64,000 bases of DNA from JAWWOW01 sp033851265 (GTDB lineage: Bacteria; Actinomycetota; Actinomycetes; JAWWOW01): NCBI GenBank assembly GCA_033851265.1, contig JAWWOW010000025.1:1-64000 (forward strand), written 5' to 3'. The translations under genes were made by a program, and so were the position numbers. Positions 35,203 through 43,068 of this stretch are shown here, piece after piece. Positions within the stretch are counted from its first letter, which is position 1. Every line of letters starts with the position of its first letter. The notes below the pieces were generated by a model that saw nothing but the letters and a program-made list of their open reading frames with translations, did no database searches and was not told the DNA's origin.

Positions 35203-35604
35203 ATGCGCAGCATCCGCACAGCCCTCGCAGTCGCTCTACCACTCGCCATCGCCGCGTCCGTCGCGTCGACCGCGCCCGCGCTCGCCAAGGGCGGGCCCGG
35301 CGAGGTGCGCAAGTCTGGCGTCTGCTCCCCGAGTAGCAGCGCGTGGAAGCTCAAGGCAAAGCCGGACAACGGCCGCCTCGAGGTCGAGTTCGAGGTCGAC
35401 AGCAACGTCGTCGGCCAGAGCTGGAACTGGAAGCTGTTCGACAACAACGCTCAGGTAGCGACCGGCACAGCCAAGACAGTCGCGCCGAGCGGATCGTTCG
35501 AGGTACGCCGGTTGATCGCCAACAAGGCTGGCACGGACAACCTGCGCGCCCGCGCGACCAACCCGGCCACCGGCCAGGTGTGCCAGGGAACACTCAGCAT
35601 CTGA
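35203..35604 (+). CDS. Small secreted protein (133 aa)
   Basis: ATG 35203 has GGAGG six bases upstream. A signal peptide (RTALAVALPLAIAASVA, cleavage after ALA) leads a 105-residue beta-rich domain with two cysteines, and recurring strands such as LEVEFEVDSNVVGQSWNW. It looks like a small Ig-like extracellular domain widespread in actinobacteria. Function unknown. Confidence 0.65.
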   Translation: MRSIRTALAVALPLAIAASVASTAPALAKGGPGEVRKSGVCSPSSSAWKLKAKPDNGRLEVEFEVDSNVVGQSWNWKLFDNNAQVATGTAKTVAPSGSFEVRRLIANKAGTDNLRARATNPATGQVCQGTLSI

Positions 35605-35615
35605 ACAACCAGCAG

Positions 35616-35647
35616 CAGGGCGTCCGGAACCCCATCCGGGCGCCCTG
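35616..35647. terminator. Strong hairpin between converging genes
   Basis: CAGGGCGTCCGG and CCGGGCGCCCTG pair over 12 bases with one G-T wobble around an eight-base loop, followed by TTGTT. It lies between the small secreted gene and the converging gene ending at 35657, as expected of a two-way terminator. Confidence 0.7.
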
Positions 35648-35656
35648 TTGTTCGCG

Positions 35657-37342
35657 TCAGGGAGCGGCGGACCAGATCTGGGTCAACCAGTGCGCTACTG
35701 CCGTGGAGGACCCGCCGTCGCCGTACTGCGCGGTGAGCCATACCGCGCCCGCCGTCGGCGTACCTGGCTTCGGGTCTGGTGTGGCGCCGGAATAGTCACC
35801 CCACCGACACGTGGCGGTCGGGCTTGTACAGGCGAAGTCGACGTACGGACCGGTTGAACTCTTCACCACCACGCCGCTGCTGAGTGCCCCGCCGTGGAGA
35901 CTCGAGACCATGACCACGGCCGGGTTGATGTTGTTCACGGAACTCGACGCCGTGTACTGGATGACAAAGCTGTCGCCGAACGCGACGGTGGCTCCCTCGA
36001 CGCGACGGTCGGGCGCTATCGAGGCGTTGTAGAAGAACGTGTTCGGCGCGCTCAGTGTCCCGGATCGCAGCACGCCGGGTGTGGCTGACACTGGGTCGAT
36101 CTCGTACCACCGAACAACCGAACGACCCGCACTCGCGATCGTTTGCTGGGTCCAGAACGACAGCGCGTTGCCCCGAGCCGGGTTGCTAGCAACAACGGCT
36201 TGCGTGATGCGCGTATCAGCCGTGTCGATCTTGCGGTTGGAACCACCACCCTGGGTGGCAGCGGGTGGCACCGTGTAGCTGCCGACGGTGAGCGGCCTGG
36301 CCGGGCCGAAGATCGGGGCGCCTGTGGAGCTGTTGCGGGACACCGTGAAGAACCACAGCTTGGTCGAGGGCAGCGACAGGTTGCGTGCGACGACGTAACC
36401 ATCAGCCGTGCCATCAAAGCCGTTAGCAGGCACTGGCGTGAACACGCGATTGTTGGCTGTGTCCTTCAGGTTGAAGTTGGCGTGGAAATCGAGCGATGCT
36501 GCGGTTGGGCAGGTTGTGATTGGTCCGGCGGCTGGCTTGATCACGGTCATCAGGCTCGCTGCGGCGAAGGTGTTCCCCTGATACAGGTTCGCGCCGAGGA
36601 TGGAGAAGAAATCGCTGTCGCCCAGCTTTGGAAAGTCCGGGAAGTAGCTGCCGAACGAGCCGTTGTAGTGGCAGAAGTCAGCTTCCGAGCTGGGTGAGTC
36701 GGTCTTGCTGAACCCATACATCAGGCGGTTGTCCGTGTTCGATACGACGCCGTCGCTCAGATAGATGAACTTTGCTGACGTCGGATCCCAAATGATCTGC
36801 GGGTCGAAGGTGTCCACGGAGTTCGCGACGCCGAGAAACTCGCTGAGCGTGCCCGAGTCGACCAAGGCGTCGGTCGTGCGGTTGTAGATCGCGAACCGCC
36901 TGTTGACCAGCTGGATGTAGCGAGTAAGGCCAATAGCACCCGTCGAGTCGGACGGCGTCGAGAAGAGGTCAGCCTGCCCGGCAAAGTTGTGTCCGGTGAC
37001 AGGAGCGGCAGGCCCGGCCGCCGCACCCGCCGGACGACTCCCGGTGTTGGCACTGCCGGATTTCGCGCCGGAGAGCGCGGCATCGGAGGCGCGATTGGCC
37101 GCGGCCTTCTGGGCAACCTCGTGGGGACTTGCGGGCAGCGGACCGCGATGGAAGGCGGCGGTAGCCGCCGCGCCCATCGTGCCGTCACCCTGCAGGCTGT
37201 GGTCGGCGACCTCGAGCGTGACGCGGGGCATCGTGGCGACCGCGTCGTTCGCATTCGCCACCACTGGAACCATCGGCAACGTCGCGAACGACGTGATGAC
37301 ACCGATAACGAGCAGGCGTCGTGACGTGAGCATTGCGCGCAT
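35657..37342 (-). CDS. Large secreted protein of unknown function (561 aa)
   Basis: The N-terminal signal (RRLLVIGVITSFATL, cleavage near VANA) is followed by a linker and a large globular domain (about 115-560) with YIQLVNRRFAIYNR, FDPQIIWDPTSAKFIYLSD and repeated strand-turn units that suggest a beta-propeller. I know such proteins from many soil bacteria but no function. Two cysteine pairs (FCHYN, CPTAAS, FACTSPTATC) may form disulfides. It diverges from the glycosyltransferase gene at 37415. Confidence 0.7.
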   Translation of the reverse strand: MRAMLTSRRLLVIGVITSFATLPMVPVVANANDAVATMPRVTLEVADHSLQGDGTMGAAATAAFHRGPLPASPHEVAQKAAANRASDAALSGAKSGSANTGSRPAGAAAGPAAPVTGHNFAGQADLFSTPSDSTGAIGLTRYIQLVNRRFAIYNRTTDALVDSGTLSEFLGVANSVDTFDPQIIWDPTSAKFIYLSDGVVSNTDNRLMYGFSKTDSPSSEADFCHYNGSFGSYFPDFPKLGDSDFFSILGANLYQGNTFAAASLMTVIKPAAGPITTCPTAASLDFHANFNLKDTANNRVFTPVPANGFDGTADGYVVARNLSLPSTKLWFFTVSRNSSTGAPIFGPARPLTVGSYTVPPAATQGGGSNRKIDTADTRITQAVVASNPARGNALSFWTQQTIASAGRSVVRWYEIDPVSATPGVLRSGTLSAPNTFFYNASIAPDRRVEGATVAFGDSFVIQYTASSSVNNINPAVVMVSSLHGGALSSGVVVKSSTGPYVDFACTSPTATCRWGDYSGATPDPKPGTPTAGAVWLTAQYGDGGSSTAVAHWLTQIWSAAP

Positions 37343-37414
37343 GTGGTCCCCCGGACTCTCGCGGCTGCGCGGAGTCTAGACCCGTGACGTTGAGGCAAAA
37401 CGTTATGGTGTGAC

Positions 37415-39034
37415 GTGCCCCCCGAAGACCTAGCCGTCGTCATTCCGACGCGCGCCCGGTGGCCAATCCTGAAACGCACGCTTGCTGCGCTGGATCGTCA
37501 GACGGTCAAGGGATTCGAAACAATCGTCGTTCTAGACGGACTCGGACAGAACCCGCCGGATCTCGGTACGGCGCGGGTAATTGCGCAAGAACACGCTGGC
37601 CCGGGGGCTGCCCGCAACCGCGGCGCTGCTGCGACCGACCGGCGGCTGGTGCTGTTCCTCGGTGATGACATGGTGCCGGACCCAGATCTCATCGAGCTAC
37701 ATCTGCAGCGCCACGAGCGCGAACCGGAGCCGCATGTGGCGGTCCTGGGTTTGGCGGTCTGGCATCCAGACGTTGCCGCCGAGCCGCTGCAGCGCTGGCT
37801 GGACTGGTCCGGTTTGCAGTTCGACTACCACACGATCAACGGCTCCGATGCCGGCTGGCCACGGTTCTACTCGTGCAACGTTTCGCTCAAGCGCGACTTC
37901 TTCCTTGCCGCTGGTGGCTTCGACGAGGACTTCGTCTATTACTACGAGGACCTCGACGCGGGGTACCGCCTCGGTCAGCACGACATGGAGCTGCGATTCG
38001 AGCCGGCAGCAATCACCCGGCACTGGCACCGATACGACTGGCCGGGCATCGAGCGGCGATTCGCTGGTATCGCTCGTGGTGAGTGGTTGATGGCGCAGAA
38101 GCATCAATGGTTCAAGCCGTGGTTCCGACCTCAACTGCTCGGGGCGGCCAGCCAGCCCCGTGTCCGCGCTCCCTGGCAACGCGCCGTACCTCTGCTGCCA
38201 GCGGGGGAGACGCGCAGCAAGGTGGAACGCCGCGTTACCACGGGCTACCTGCAACGACTAGAGCCGCTGTTCACCGAAGCGTGGGACGGCGAGCGCGATC
38301 TCAGCGAGCTGAAGGAATACCTCGGTGACCGCTTCGACGTGGAAAGGCTGCGCCACCATGTTGATGAGGTCGAGCGGGAGGAAGAGGCGGCTCCGGACGA
38401 GACCACGTTCTATCGGACCAGCGAGGCCTATCTCTACGACCTCACCGTGTTCGCCCGGTCCGGCACCAAGGTGCCGTACCGGCAGGCGTTGCGTAACGCG
38501 GTGCCGCCCGGTGCTCGCCTGCTCGACTACGGGTGCGGCATCGGCAGCGACGGGCTACGACTGATCGAAGCCGGGTACCACGTCGACTTCGCGGACTTTG
38601 CCAACCCATCGACTGCCTATCTCCGCTGGCGGCTCGAACAGCGGGGCCTGTCCGCGCAGATCTTCGATGTCGAGGGCCACGTGCCGGGCGGGTACGACGC
38701 GGTCTACTGCTTTGACGTGATCGAACACATCGAGGACCCGTTCGCGTTCCTCGCGGAGCTGGAGTCGCACGCCCGACTGGTGGCCGTCAACTTCCTCGAA
38801 CCCAGCCCCGATGACACACACGTTCACCACGACCTGCCGGTGCGCGAGCTGCTCGCTCACGCGACGAAGCGAGGTCTCGTGCACTATCGGCGCTATTACG
38901 AGCGTTCGCATCTCGTGATCTACCGGAGCGGGAATCCCGGTCCTACGAAGGCGTTGCGCTCAGGCCTCACACGCACTCTCGGTGATCCGCGTGTGCGCGG
39001 TCTCGGCAAGCGGCTACGGCATCTCAGAGGGTGA
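37415..39034 (+). CDS. Glycosyltransferase 2 fused to SAM methyltransferase
   Basis: Residues 1-220 are a GT-A (family 2) glycosyltransferase: AVVIPTRAR, GPGAARNRGAA and acidic metal-site GDDM (about 88-91), plus a Glu/Asp-rich YYEDLDAGYRL acceptor-side motif. Residues 350-500 are a class I methyltransferase with LLDYGCGIGS near 368 and YCFDVIEHIEDP. The fusion could transfer a sugar and methylate it or the acceptor, perhaps on a wall glycan or glycolipid. GTG start with little leader; the promoter overlaps that of the divergent secreted protein. Confidence 0.8.
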   Translation: MPPEDLAVVIPTRARWPILKRTLAALDRQTVKGFETIVVLDGLGQNPPDLGTARVIAQEHAGPGAARNRGAAATDRRLVLFLGDDMVPDPDLIELHLQRHEREPEPHVAVLGLAVWHPDVAAEPLQRWLDWSGLQFDYHTINGSDAGWPRFYSCNVSLKRDFFLAAGGFDEDFVYYYEDLDAGYRLGQHDMELRFEPAAITRHWHRYDWPGIERRFAGIARGEWLMAQKHQWFKPWFRPQLLGAASQPRVRAPWQRAVPLLPAGETRSKVERRVTTGYLQRLEPLFTEAWDGERDLSELKEYLGDRFDVERLRHHVDEVEREEEAAPDETTFYRTSEAYLYDLTVFARSGTKVPYRQALRNAVPPGARLLDYGCGIGSDGLRLIEAGYHVDFADFANPSTAYLRWRLEQRGLSAQIFDVEGHVPGGYDAVYCFDVIEHIEDPFAFLAELESHARLVAVNFLEPSPDDTHVHHDLPVRELLAHATKRGLVHYRRYYERSHLVIYRSGNPGPTKALRSGLTRTLGDPRVRGLGKRLRHLRG

Positions 39035-40094
39035 CGACGTGACCAGTGCGCGGTGCGCTGCGGCCCGCGAGGACTTCTAGCCACACCCCTCGAAGCGCGT
39101 CGGGACCATGGGACGTTACGACGTCCACCCAGCCCTCGACCGTCGGCGCGAACCGCCGCCACGCCTCCCCAAACTTCTCGTCGAGACCGTCGCGACCCCA
39201 GTCTTCTGCGCGCTTGCGCATCTGGTCTGGCGCGAAGAACACGGTTGGCCGAGCGCCGGCCAGTGTGCCGATGGGGGTGGAGTCCTGATGCGTGACTCCG
39301 ACCACGACATCGCGCACGAGCGCGTCGCCGAGATGGTCATGCACCGCCTTGCGCAACTCTGTGTTGCCCGCAAAGTCGACGTATGCGGTGGGCGTCGTCG
39401 GTTGTAGCCCTGCCACTGCGTCATAAGCCAGCACCCGGTCATAGCAGCCGAGACTCTCGGTGAAGGCGACGTTCCCGGGTGAGGTCAGCCCGACCAGCTC
39501 CGCGCCGCTGTCCTTCAGCAGGAAGGCAGCGCCGTACGCCGTTTTGCTGGACGCCGACGACATGGCGAGGACCTTCGCTCCGTAGAGGTCGTTGTCGACG
39601 AGTTGGTCGGCCAGCATGAACGATGTGTAGAACAGCGGGCGATACAGCACCTGCAAGTCCTCGCGGTCCTTTTCGTACGCCGCATCGCCCGTCGTCAAGG
39701 CATAGGCCTGGTACGGCGACGGCAGTCCGTCTCGGTGCGGGCTGGCGTCGCGGAAGCCGTGCGAATCAACGCGGACCGGGGTGACGACCAGATGGCTCGA
39801 TGTCGGCAGGTAGCCGTACAGCCGGCTACCGACCTCGACACCCTCGACGTTCGACGCAGCCACTTCGGCAAAGCCCCAGAGCGGGACGAGGCCCCAGCCT
39901 TCCTCGGCCGGAAAGAACTGCCAGTAACGGAACGCCTCACCCAGCACCGCGTACGTCACGTTGTTAGCGGTCATCCCGACGCGGTCGACGCGCAGCAAGG
40001 CCTGCCCGTCTCCGATCTCAGGGCGGGGCGTGTCGAGCAGCGCAGTGCGAGAAAGCTCGTCTCGAGCAACAGCCAGGGTCCAGGATGACGTCAT
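39024..40094 (-). CDS. DUF2855 family (zinc-free MDR-like) protein
   Basis: A 356-residue protein of the DUF2855 family, distantly like quinone/medium-chain reductases: RVGMTANNVTYAVLGEAFRYWQFFP region near 39-65, GWGLVPLWGFAEV, and a Rossmann-like SSASSKTAYGAAF near 178-190. Function is not known; it may reduce a small molecule with NADPH. It overlaps the converging glycosyltransferase gene by 11 bases. Confidence 0.8.
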   Translation of the reverse strand: MTSSWTLAVARDELSRTALLDTPRPEIGDGQALLRVDRVGMTANNVTYAVLGEAFRYWQFFPAEEGWGLVPLWGFAEVAASNVEGVEVGSRLYGYLPTSSHLVVTPVRVDSHGFRDASPHRDGLPSPYQAYALTTGDAAYEKDREDLQVLYRPLFYTSFMLADQLVDNDLYGAKVLAMSSASSKTAYGAAFLLKDSGAELVGLTSPGNVAFTESLGCYDRVLAYDAVAGLQPTTPTAYVDFAGNTELRKAVHDHLGDALVRDVVVGVTHQDSTPIGTLAGARPTVFFAPDQMRKRAEDWGRDGLDEKFGEAWRRFAPTVEGWVDVVTSHGPDALRGVWLEVLAGRSAPRTGHVVTL

Positions 40095-40194
40095 GGCGCT
40101 AGAACCTAACTGGATCTCCCTGAAGGGTCGACCGTCCGTTCAGGGCACAACGCCGTAACGTTGCCTGTCTGACATCACTCTGGAGGCAGCACGC

Positions 40195-40785
40195 ATGGAT
40201 CCACGGTTCGAAATTCCGACGTACACGATTCGCCGCAAGGTCTTGAAATTGGCCGGTGGCGCATTCCATGTCTTCGATCCGGCGGGCAACGTCGTCTTCT
40301 ACTCGCAGCAGAAAGCGTTCAAGCTGCGTGAGGACATCCGCGTGTTCACCGGCGAAGACATGCAGACCGAGGTGCTGCGGATCGCCGCGCGCCAGATCAT
40401 GGACTTCTCCGCTGCCTACGACGTCGTCGACTCGACGACCAACGAGAAGGTCGGATCATTGAAGCGCCGTGGCATGAAGTCGATCGTGCGCGACAAGTGG
40501 GTCCTCATGGATGCGCAGGATCGTGAGTTCGCGACCGTGGAGGAGGACAGCACCGGGCTGGCCATCCTTCGACGGCTGCTCGGACTCTGGGCGATGCTGC
40601 TCGTGCCGCAGCGCTATCACTTCGACGTCGGCGGCCGCGAGGTTGGCTACGGCCAGGAGAACAGAAACCCGTTCGTCTACACGGTGACGCTGGACTTCTC
40701 CGCTGACACGGACCATCTCCTGGACCGACGCCTAGGGCTAGCCACAGGTCTGTTGCTTGCAGCAATCGAAGGCAAGCAGGGCTAG
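40195..40785 (+). CDS. LURP-one-related/scramblase-like protein
   Basis: A 196-residue single-domain protein with the tubby-like fold pattern of LURP-one-related and phospholipid scramblase families: IRRKVLKLAGGAFHVFD, QQKAFKLREDIRVF, a DVVDSTTNEKVGSLKR unit and a C-terminal hydrophobic helix (LGLATGLLLAA). It may bind membrane lipids from the cytoplasmic side. TGGAGG lies ahead of the ATG. Confidence 0.7.
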   Translation: MDPRFEIPTYTIRRKVLKLAGGAFHVFDPAGNVVFYSQQKAFKLREDIRVFTGEDMQTEVLRIAARQIMDFSAAYDVVDSTTNEKVGSLKRRGMKSIVRDKWVLMDAQDREFATVEEDSTGLAILRRLLGLWAMLLVPQRYHFDVGGREVGYGQENRNPFVYTVTLDFSADTDHLLDRRLGLATGLLLAAIEGKQG

Positions 40786-40911
40786 GGCTTCGAGAGTGGG
40801 CGTTGAGCCCACGAATGCGACGTCTGTGGCCATCCCTGACAAATGCTCAATTGGCCCGCGTCGCGCCTTTCGTGGGAGTAGCGTCCGCACGCTGGTCGCC
40901 CCGAGGGGTGG

Positions 40912-42198
40912 GTGATCGGCCCAATGGGGGTGAGCCTCGTGAGGCCACAACACGGTTCCGAGCTTGGGCATGGTCGCCTGACCCAGCGCGTCCTACACGC
41001 GATCGACCATCACCGGCAGACATCGATCGCCAGCCGCAGCTGCTGTCGCTTCACGCCATCCTGTTCGCACTATGCGGAGGAGCAGTTCCGCACGCGTGCG
41101 TTCTCCGTTGCTCTTGTGCTGACGGGTGCGCGGATCATCCGCTGCAACCCGATTGCCAAGCGCAAGGCCTATGACCCGGTACGCCGGACGCGTCGCTGGC
41201 GCCCCCGCCCCAATGCGATTCCTACCTTCTTTGCCGTGGTCGCGCTTGCCGGCCTCGGTGTTGTCGTGACGGCGTCCGTCGCCCAGGCGGTTGGCGTCAC
41301 GAACGGATGCACGGCGACCATCAACGGCCGCGATCCGGCGACGATGGACCAGGACCATCCGCTTGTTGTGCGGAAGCACGGGGTGGTGCAAGTACGAGGG
41401 ACAGTCCCGCCCGCCATCGCTGCTCAAGGGAGCAGCATCAAGAGCAACACGCACATCAAGGTGTCCATCGTGTCGGGCCTTTTCGAGCCGACGACGAAAG
41501 ATGACCCTGGCACCGGCCCGACGTGGGGCGGCACTAAAGCGGTCGATGACTACCTCAAGTACGGCGTGGGCCTTTACAAGGTCACTGGAGTGGCCACCGG
41601 CAGTGGGTGGAGCTGTGAGGGCAGTGGCTACGTCGAGTTGAAGGACGGCAACCCACTGGGCAAGCCCGTTGGTGGTGGCGCGGGTGTTGCCATCCTCCTC
41701 GGTCTGCTCGGTGCGGCCGCCTCGTCGCGCGGCGGCGAACCCGACGCACCTGCCGCATCACCGTCGAGCGACGGCGAAGGCGACGAGCCGGTGACTCCGC
41801 ACGGTGACTCGATGGAAGAGCACTTCGCGGCTGAAGAGGCCGAGCGCATCATCATCAAGCCCAACCCTGGTGAAGAAGGCATGGCCGGTCTCGCCTGCCT
41901 GGTCCTCATCATCATCGCCATCGGGGCGGCGTTCGCCGGTTCGGACATTGGAGCCGGAGCCGTTGGTGCAGTGCCGGCAGCGCGACGTCAACGCACGAGC
42001 CGCGTGTGGAGTCACGGCCACCCGGTCATGGGCTTCATCTCCGGGCTCATCCTCGGCCTCGGTCTGACCATCCTCTTGCAGCAGTTCGCCGTGTGGCCAC
42101 TGACGATCGTGACCTTCATCGTGTTGCCCGTTGTGGTCGCCATCATCTGTGCCATCCGGGCATACATGGGTCGGCCGTACAAGGTGGTCAGGGGCTAG
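40912..42198 (+). CDS. YidD-domain fusion membrane protein
   Basis: Residues 26-90 match YidD (membrane protein insertion efficiency factor): CCRFTPSCSHYAEEQF with the conserved cysteines, RIIRCNP and YDPV. In most bacteria YidD is a 70-100 residue protein beside yidC. Here it runs on in frame into a membrane helix (103-121), an extracytoplasmic domain, a Gly/Ala-rich membrane segment (about 250), an acidic loop, and three further membrane helices ending at residue 428. GTG 40912 is the longest start and has GAGGGG just before it. No yidC, rnpA or rpmH is nearby, so this is unlikely to be the main YidD. Confidence 0.6.
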   Translation: MIGPMGVSLVRPQHGSELGHGRLTQRVLHAIDHHRQTSIASRSCCRFTPSCSHYAEEQFRTRAFSVALVLTGARIIRCNPIAKRKAYDPVRRTRRWRPRPNAIPTFFAVVALAGLGVVVTASVAQAVGVTNGCTATINGRDPATMDQDHPLVVRKHGVVQVRGTVPPAIAAQGSSIKSNTHIKVSIVSGLFEPTTKDDPGTGPTWGGTKAVDDYLKYGVGLYKVTGVATGSGWSCEGSGYVELKDGNPLGKPVGGGAGVAILLGLLGAAASSRGGEPDAPAASPSSDGEGDEPVTPHGDSMEEHFAAEEAERIIIKPNPGEEGMAGLACLVLIIIAIGAAFAGSDIGAGAVGAVPAARRQRTSRVWSHGHPVMGFISGLILGLGLTILLQQFAVWPLTIVTFIVLPVVVAIICAIRAYMGRPYKVVRG

Positions 42199-42225
42199 CC
42201 CTCGACGCACCGGTACCGTCGCGAC

Positions 42226-42939
42226 ATGCGGCGCGTGCTGGTCATCGCGGACTCGCTGACGTTTCACGGGCCGGAGCAGCCCGAGTTGCTCACGCATCCG
42301 GACCTGTACCCGAACGTCCTGGCCCGTGAGCTGGGTGTCGAGGTAGACGTCGTCGCGCGCTTTGGTTGGACAGCGCGCGACGCATGGTGGGCGCTGACGA
42401 AAGACCCGAACGTCTACTCCAACTTGCTACCGCGTGCTGACGCGGTCGTGATCGGGGTCGGCGGCATGGATCACTTGCCCGCGAGTCTCCCGACGTACCT
42501 CCGTGAAGGCATCGCCTACATCCGGCCGGGATGGGTGCGCCGGCCGATCCGACAGGTGTTTCATCGCGCGCATCCCGCCATCGTGCGGCTGTTGCGCGGA
42601 CGGCTGCGGGTGCTGCCGCAGGTCGCTACGGATGCCTACCTGACGCGCTGCGTGCACGGGATACGGCTGTACCGCCCGGGGATCCCCATCGTGACGATGA
42701 CGCCGGCGCCGTACGACGCGTGGTACTACCCGGTCAATGACGGCCATCAGCCGGCGCGTGAGGCCGCACTCCGATGGGCCGCACGGGAGAACGTCGCCAT
42801 GCTCGACGTCGAGACGATCGTTGCGCCATCGCTCGCCGACGGCACGGCGAACCCGGACGGCATGCACTGGGGCTGGGGCGTGCACAAGGAGGTTGGCCGC
42901 GGAATTGCCCGGCTAATCGCCGACTCAGGCGTATGCTGA
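42226..42939 (+). CDS. octT: SGNH acyltransferase, octT-like
   Basis: A 237-residue GDSL/SGNH-fold protein: block I IADSLTFHG with the nucleophile Ser10, GVGGMD for the oxyanion Gly/Asn region, and a late DGMHWGWGVH with the catalytic Asp-x2-His. It resembles mycobacterial diglucosylglycerate octanoyltransferase, which acylates the precursor of methylglucose lipopolysaccharide, and in mycobacteria that gene is also next to degV and the comEA/comEC genes. The symbol rests on this likeness and gene order; a general SGNH esterase is the alternative. Confidence 0.65.
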   Translation: MRRVLVIADSLTFHGPEQPELLTHPDLYPNVLARELGVEVDVVARFGWTARDAWWALTKDPNVYSNLLPRADAVVIGVGGMDHLPASLPTYLREGIAYIRPGWVRRPIRQVFHRAHPAIVRLLRGRLRVLPQVATDAYLTRCVHGIRLYRPGIPIVTMTPAPYDAWYYPVNDGHQPAREAALRWAARENVAMLDVETIVAPSLADGTANPDGMHWGWGVHKEVGRGIARLIADSGVC

Positions 42940-42946
42940 TCTTGTG

Positions 42947-42979
42947 ATGAACCACTCGCTCCTTACCGGGCCGCGTTGA
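42947..42979 (+). CDS. Putative leucine-rich leader peptide of leuS
   Basis: ATG 42947 to TGA 42977 encodes MNHSLLTGPR, with two adjacent leucine codons (CTC CTT). Its stop lies inside the 5' arm of the hairpin that follows. This is the layout of a ribosome-mediated attenuator for a leucine-related gene. No strong ribosome site precedes the ATG, so it is a candidate only. Confidence 0.45.
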   Translation: MNHSLLTGPR

Positions 42980-43026
42980 GAGCGATACCTCAACGCGGCG
43001 ACCCCTCCCTGTGCGAGGGGTCTTTT
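42971..43026 (+). promoter_or_regulatory. Candidate transcription attenuator before leuS
   Basis: A perfect 10-base stem (CCGCGTTGAG with CTCAACGCGG, 42971-42998) is followed directly by a second stem (GACCCCTC with GAGGGGTC, 43000-43022) and TTTT, a textbook intrinsic terminator. With the leucine-coding leader this could couple leuS expression to charged tRNA-Leu. It may instead be only the terminator of octT; I could not find an obvious antiterminator pairing. Confidence 0.55.
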
Positions 43027-43068
43027 CATGTCCGGAGATGATTCGGTAAGGGCGACGGGAACGAGACG

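Noticed and set aside
40796..40812. GTGGGC/GCCCAC hairpin after the scramblase-like gene as terminator
   Set aside because: Six-base stem without a T run; too weak to call.
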